A stretch of DNA of 11,889 nucleotides from Tulasnella sp. 424 (Eukaryota > Basidiomycota > Agaricomycetes > Cantharellales > Tulasnellaceae). Location: NCBI GenBank assembly GCA_019633425.1, contig WSUB01000419.1, forward strand, positions 1 through 11,889, in the 5' to 3' direction. Positions 8,610-11,889 of the stretch are shown one piece after another (the stretch's first letter is position 1; every line of letters begins with the position of its first letter). The notes under the pieces were generated by a model. It had not been told where the DNA came from, did not search any database, and was given only the letters and a program-made list of their open reading frames with translations. A program made the position numbers and the translations under genes.

Positions 8610-8947
8610 AATGGATTTAGTTGGCCCGTAGCGTCCTATTCTTGTCTCGTGGCGGTGAAGTGTTGAATTCGGTTCAAACCCGTCCAAACTTCGAAACCAT
8701 TCCCTCGCCTCTCATTAACACGACAGCCTCGCCTGTCGAGCTACTATCAAGCTTACTCGTCAAAGTCCTCCCTACTCACCTAGACAACCCTCATTACAAC
8801 TAGGACGAGAAGGACTCCGCCCCAGTTCACGCCACGATTTGCCGAGTCTGCCAAAAATGGAACCAAATCGCCAAGTCTGCCCCTAGTCGGTGGACGTTCA
8901 TCCAAATCAACTACAGGGCTAGCTCGCATAACGTGATGAAAAGACGG
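8610..8947 (+). pseudogene. F-box copy D, truncated
   Basis: This is homologous to the 5' flank and first 215 bp of F-box gene B. The start codon is ACG (8720-8722) where B has ATG. TAG at 8801-8803 replaces a Trp codon of B. Otherwise the frame shows SPVELLSSLLVKVLPTHL and ICRVCQKWNQIAKSAPSRW of the F-box. Similarity to B stops abruptly after ATGAAAAGACGG (about 8947), where antiporter sequence begins. Dead gene. Confidence 0.85.
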
Positions 8948-9327
8948 ACGGCCGTCCTTTTACTATTTCTGGTGCACCACATTCGCTTGGGACGGCTGGT
9001 TCAACAAGCGGCGGACCGAAGAACCCTAATTCTCTACGTTGTCGGTAAGTCTCTGAACCTTTATTCATGTATCGTCAGGACTCCTTTTTTCTCTAACATA
9101 GCAAAAACGATTAGATATACTGTTCAGCCGCGCCTGTGTCATTTTTATCGGCGCTTGGCTTCCCTTCGTCGACTTCAACGCACCGCACCGTCCTCACCGG
9201 CATACTGGTCCTTATCCTTCGTCTGCCAGCAGTATTGCTCTAGAAAGGTGGACTCATGACATCAGGTCGCTCAGAAAGGCGCTTTTCTCTGGTCACTTCG
9301 GGTCGATGGGGGTTGGGGCTATGTTCA

Positions 9328-9330
9328 TTA
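9328..9330. repeat. Left target-site duplication (TTA) of the outer element
   Basis: TTA directly precedes the terminal CACAGGACGC at 9331 and is matched by TTA at 11255-11257. Confidence 0.7.
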
Positions 9331-9553
9331 CACAGGACGCAAAACGACGTTTTTCGCCGCATAAAATCACAATAAAATCGACTTTAAAATCGTGAGTATT
9401 CTCTGACGGGTTTTACCGGCGATAAATATCTTTCAAAAAATCCCATTTTTTTGGGGGGGGTTTTATTTCCCTAAATATTTGTTAGATTATCCGAGATATT
9501 TTATAAAGATTTTATCAGCAGTTTTAGGGAGATAAATCACAGATTTTATATGA

Positions 9554-9562
9554 GATTTTACA
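9554..9562. repeat. Left 9-bp target-site duplication of the inner element
   Basis: GATTTTACA occurs at 9554-9562 and again at 10284-10292, immediately flanking the inner element. The untouched right arm of the outer element has a single GGTTTTACA-like site at the mirrored place. Confidence 0.85.
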
Positions 9563-10283
9563 GGCTTATTCTAATCAGCGACCCCCTTCGGAGAAACCCC
9601 CAGAGCGACCCCTTCCGATAGGAAGGTACGCTGACTAATTCAGCATCTCGGGTGACGCCCCAGAGGGGCGTTCGCCATGGGCGTAAGGGTCCCTACCCTT
9701 CCCGTCACCTCAGACGACGTGAACGAGCCGTCGATCCCAGGGACTAGAGTGGTCGCGGTCCCAACCAGTCGACTGTGTGTCGGCTGTCGCTGTCGACGAT
9801 GACCATGACCGAGGCAGCCAGTGGCACACAGCAGTCATATAATCATTTATATTTGATAAGTCCGCCTTGCTAAATTGTTGTTTCAATTAAAAGGCCAAAA
9901 TTTGTTGTATCGGTCGTGTATAAGCGGTCCACGTCGCTACGGACGTCTTCCACGCGTTGTTTGTCGGCGCTCAAGCACGCATAAGCATAACGATCAATTA
10001 CTTCTATATACCGGTTTAATCATCCACATAAGATCGCTGTGTGTCGTCGCTGCGGTCTTGGCCATTGTCGACAGTGACAGCCGACACGCCAGTCAGGACC
10101 GTCCCTGGGATCGACGGCTCGTTCACGTCGTCCGAGGTGACGGGAAGGGTAGGGACCCTTACGCCCATGGCAAACGCCCCTCTGAGGCGTCAGCTGAGAT
10201 GATGAATTAGTCAGCATACCTTCCTATCGGAAGGGGTCGCTGAGGGGGTTTCTCCGAAGGGGGGTCGCCGATTAGAATAAGCC
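9563..10283. mobile_element. Inner 721-bp element with long terminal inverted repeats (MULE-like)
   Basis: The ends are GGCTTATTCTAATC at 9563 and its complement ending at 10283. The inverted repeats run about 250-275 bp each (9563-about 9836 and about 10032-10283), with roughly 195 bp of unique sequence between. The arms contain shorter palindromes such as CCTTCCGATAGGAAGG (left arm). A 9-bp target duplication and long inverted repeats are typical of Mutator-like elements; hAT (8 bp) is less likely. No transposase is encoded, so it is a deletion derivative or MITE. The frame at 9875-10210 shows no transposase features. Confidence 0.85.
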
Positions 10284-10292
10284 GATTTTACA
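10284..10292. repeat. Right 9-bp target-site duplication of the inner element
   Basis: GATTTTACA, identical to 9554-9562, directly after the inner element's terminal AATAAGCC. Confidence 0.85.
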
Positions 10293-10487
10293 AGGGGATA
10301 AAACCACCTCGAAAATCACAGAATTTTCTGAGGAAAAAAATCGATAATAAAATCTCTAACGAAAATCTCTAATAAAATCTCATAGAAAGTCTGCTATCTT
10401 TCTCCGGGTTTTTGTATGCGGGAATATCAGCTATAAAATCCAAAGACCTGTGATTGGTCACAAATCACAGGTCACAGGTCACAGGGC

Positions 10488-10816
10488 TGATTGGCGGATT
10501 GGCGGATTGGCAGACTGGCGGATTGGCGGATTGGCGGATTGGAGGATTGGAGGATTGGTGGATTGGCATCCAGCCCGGCAATCCGGCAATCCGGAAGTCC
10601 GGAAGTCCGGCAGTCCAGCAGTCCGGCAGTCCGCCAATCCGCCAATCCGCCAATCCTCCAATCCGCCAATCCGCCAGTCCTCCAATCCGCCAGTCCGCCA
10701 GTCCTCCAGTCCTCCAAGTCCTCCAATCCTCCAATCCTCCAATCCGTCAATCCTCCAATCCGCCAATCCGCCAATCCTCCAATCCGCCAATCCGCCAATC
10801 CGCCAATCCGCCAATC
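10488..10816. repeat. 8-bp minisatellite with a strand switch
   Basis: The left tract (10489-10568) is about ten units of GATTGGCG-like sequence. The right tract (about 10575-10816) is about thirty units of the complement, CCGCCAAT-like. The units nearest the switch vary as CCGGCAAT, CCGGAAGT and CCGGCAGT. Both tracts are bordered by mirrored ACAGGTC repeats (10467-10485 and about 10819-10838). It forms the core of the foldback element and could fold into a long hairpin. Because the unit is 8 bp and stop-free, several frames read through as ADWRIGGL-type repeats; this is not evidence of a protein. Confidence 0.9.
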
Positions 10817-11254
10817 AGCCCTGTGACCTGTGACCTGTGATTTGTGACCAATTACAGGTCTTTGGATTTTATAGCTGATATTCCCGCATACAAAAACCCG
10901 GAGAACAATCGCAGATTTTTAATGAGATTTTATTAGAGATTTTATTAGAGATTTCCGTTAGAGATTTTATTATCCATTTTTTTTCCTCAGAAAATTCCCG
11001 TGATTTTCCAAAGTGGTTTTATCTGTAAAACCTTACGTAAAATCTGTGATTTATTGTTGTAAAACCTCTGATAAAACCTTCATGAAATATATTAGATAAT
11101 CCGGGAAATATTTAGGGAAATAAAATCAGTAAAAAAATATGAGATTTTTTCGAAGGTATTTAGCGCCCGCAAAACCGGTCAGGGAATACCCACGGTTTTT
11201 CCGTCGGTTTTATTGTGATTTTATGGGACGAAAAACGTTGTTTTGCGTCCTGTG

Positions 11255-11257
11255 TTA
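11255..11257. repeat. Right target-site duplication (TTA) of the outer element
   Basis: TTA immediately after the terminal CCTGTG at 11254. Joining the host sequence with only one TTA gives an open antiporter-like frame (FI..TSTKLP) across the insertion point. Confidence 0.7.
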
Positions 11258-11889
11258 GGCCCTTTACCAGCACGAAACTTCCGGATTCCGTGTCCCTCCC
11301 CCACAAGCCAGATCGAGCTTTTGGCCTGCTGCGTGCAGCATATTGATGTATTCATGGTGTCATCCGTGAGTAGAGTCGACCTGCACGAGGAGAGCTCCTC
11401 ATTGACCTTGTGTTCTGGGTTTCGGATGGTCTCTTAATCCTATTGTTTCCCCTTGCCCGCCGCAGGAATTTAATCACTCACGAATACACTTGGTCGTGTC
11501 GTTAGAGCGTCGACCCGCAACACCCCCAATGGGCGAACGTACTGTCGACTACCATCTCGAAGGGAAGATATCACCACCACCCGCGACGAGCTCGAGAAAG
11601 ATAAACGCAATTTGGCTGCGGAAGCCCGGGTGGAGAAGATATTGACTCAGCAAATTCTTGACGAAAGCGAAGCTACTGGGACTGCTGGAGCCCGTCGCCA
11701 GTCAGTTCACTGGCACTCTCGGCTGCATCGGCACAGCGTATCAGACCACGACTTCCTCCTTCGACGCAACGAAACGGCACACGTACCTTCCATACGTCTG
11801 GCAACGTTTTGCTAGTTGTCTTCTTCAATTATGCGAGATCCGACATCAATTTGGATACTCACCAGGAAGCCTACGTGCCTTATTTCCCT

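Larger units (their letters stand above)
9331..11254. mobile_element. Foldback DNA transposon, 1,924 bp, non-autonomous
   Basis: The ends are inverted repeats: CACAGGACGCAAAAC at 9331-9345 and its complement at 11240-11254, extending over long diverged arms. The left arm is 9331-9562 plus 10293-about 10487. The right arm is about 10817-11254. A minisatellite lies between them. The arms are AT-rich and built from diverged copies of an ATAAAATC-like word, unlike the GC-balanced flanks. The 3-bp TTA duplication and CACAG ends would fit CACTA/EnSpm-type elements; TTA also fits PIF/Harbinger. The superfamily is unresolved. There is no transposase gene, so movement would need one supplied elsewhere. 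Without the inner insertion and its duplicated target the element would be 1,194 bp. Confidence 0.85.
8955..11815 (+). pseudogene. Na+/H+ antiporter (Nha1/SOD2 type) fragment, split by a transposon
   Basis: Left part, 8955-9330: TTFAWDGWFNK, then (frame shift) YVVD|ILFSRACVIFIGAWLPF across a GT-AG intron at 9045-9114, then (other frame) VLTGILVLILRLPAVLL, then RSLRKALFSGHFGSMGVGAMFI. Right part, 11255-11815: TSTKLPDS, LLACCVQHIDVFMVSS, then GLLILLFPLARRR and YTWSCR after a likely intron (GTGAGT at 11364), then a charged tail (REDITTTRDELEKDKR) open to TAG 11813-11815. Order and spacing match the second half of fungal plasma-membrane Na+(K+)/H+ exchangers: the WDGWFN loop, the IGAWLPF and HFGxxGVGA membrane segments, the IQP..FMV segment and the hydrophilic C-tail. 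The N-terminal half is missing. Several frameshifts and the 1.9-kb insertion make it non-functional. The exact right end of homology is uncertain. Confidence 0.8.

Noticed and set aside
9875..10210. Possible transposase in the inner element
   Set aside because: It is mostly the right inverted-repeat arm read in one frame, with no catalytic motif or zinc-finger pattern.
10488..10816. CRISPR-like array
   Set aside because: The units are only 8 bp and contiguous, without spacers, and the array flips strand; it is a minisatellite inside a transposon of a fungal genome.
10450..10840. Long overlapping open frames on both strands (ADWRIGGL / NPPIRQSA repeats)
   Set aside because: They are produced by the stop-free 8-bp minisatellite, which reads open in several frames on both strands. 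No start context, domain or conservation.

Overview
The window looks like an accessory stretch of a filamentous basidiomycete genome, probably an agaricomycete. The evidence is short GT-AG introns of about 57-81 nt, a local family of F-box proteins, a DUF2235 (Tle1-like alpha/beta hydrolase) gene of the multi-intron type common in mushrooms, and a fungal plasma-membrane Na+/H+ antiporter remnant. No rRNA, tRNA or CRISPR array was seen. Nothing here needs a prokaryotic or viral explanation.

Layout, left to right. (1) 1-1053 is the rear part of an F-box-like gene (copy A), open in one frame except for two stops. (2) 1054-1552 is a spacer ending in a pyrimidine tract and a TATA box. (3) 1553-3804 is a DUF2235 hydrolase gene. 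Its last five exons splice perfectly and carry the Ser, Asp and His motifs, but its 5' part is broken. (4) 4245-5644 is F-box gene B, with three exons and one nonsense codon. (5) 5880-7294 is F-box gene C, a close paralogue of B and the only apparently intact gene in the window. (6) 7712-8004 is a chimeric F-box relict (E): the start of a B/C-type gene joined to the tail of an A-type gene. (7) 8004-8609 is a second copy of the DUF2235 promoter and first exon, followed directly by (8) a truncated F-box copy D (8610-8947). (9) 8955-11815 is a decayed Na+/H+ antiporter (Nha1/SOD2 type). It is split by a 1,924-bp foldback transposon (9331-11254), which itself contains a 721-bp terminal-inverted-repeat element (9563-10283) and a strand-switching 8-bp minisatellite (10488-10816).

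The left 9 kb are best read as tandem duplication of an [F-box A tail]-[DUF2235]-[F-box B/C] module. In the second module nearly all of the DUF2235 gene was deleted, so its promoter and exon 1 now abut the following F-box copy. The right 3 kb record a datable series of events: junction of F-box D with an antiporter fragment, insertion of the foldback element with a 3-bp TTA duplication, then insertion of the inner element into one arm with a 9-bp duplication. The other arm preserves the empty site.

I did not find a convincing new multi-gene system. The most unusual object is the nested foldback element with its palindromic minisatellite core. The most useful annotation points are the hidden 3n intron in F-box C and the paired lesions of the two DUF2235 copies.
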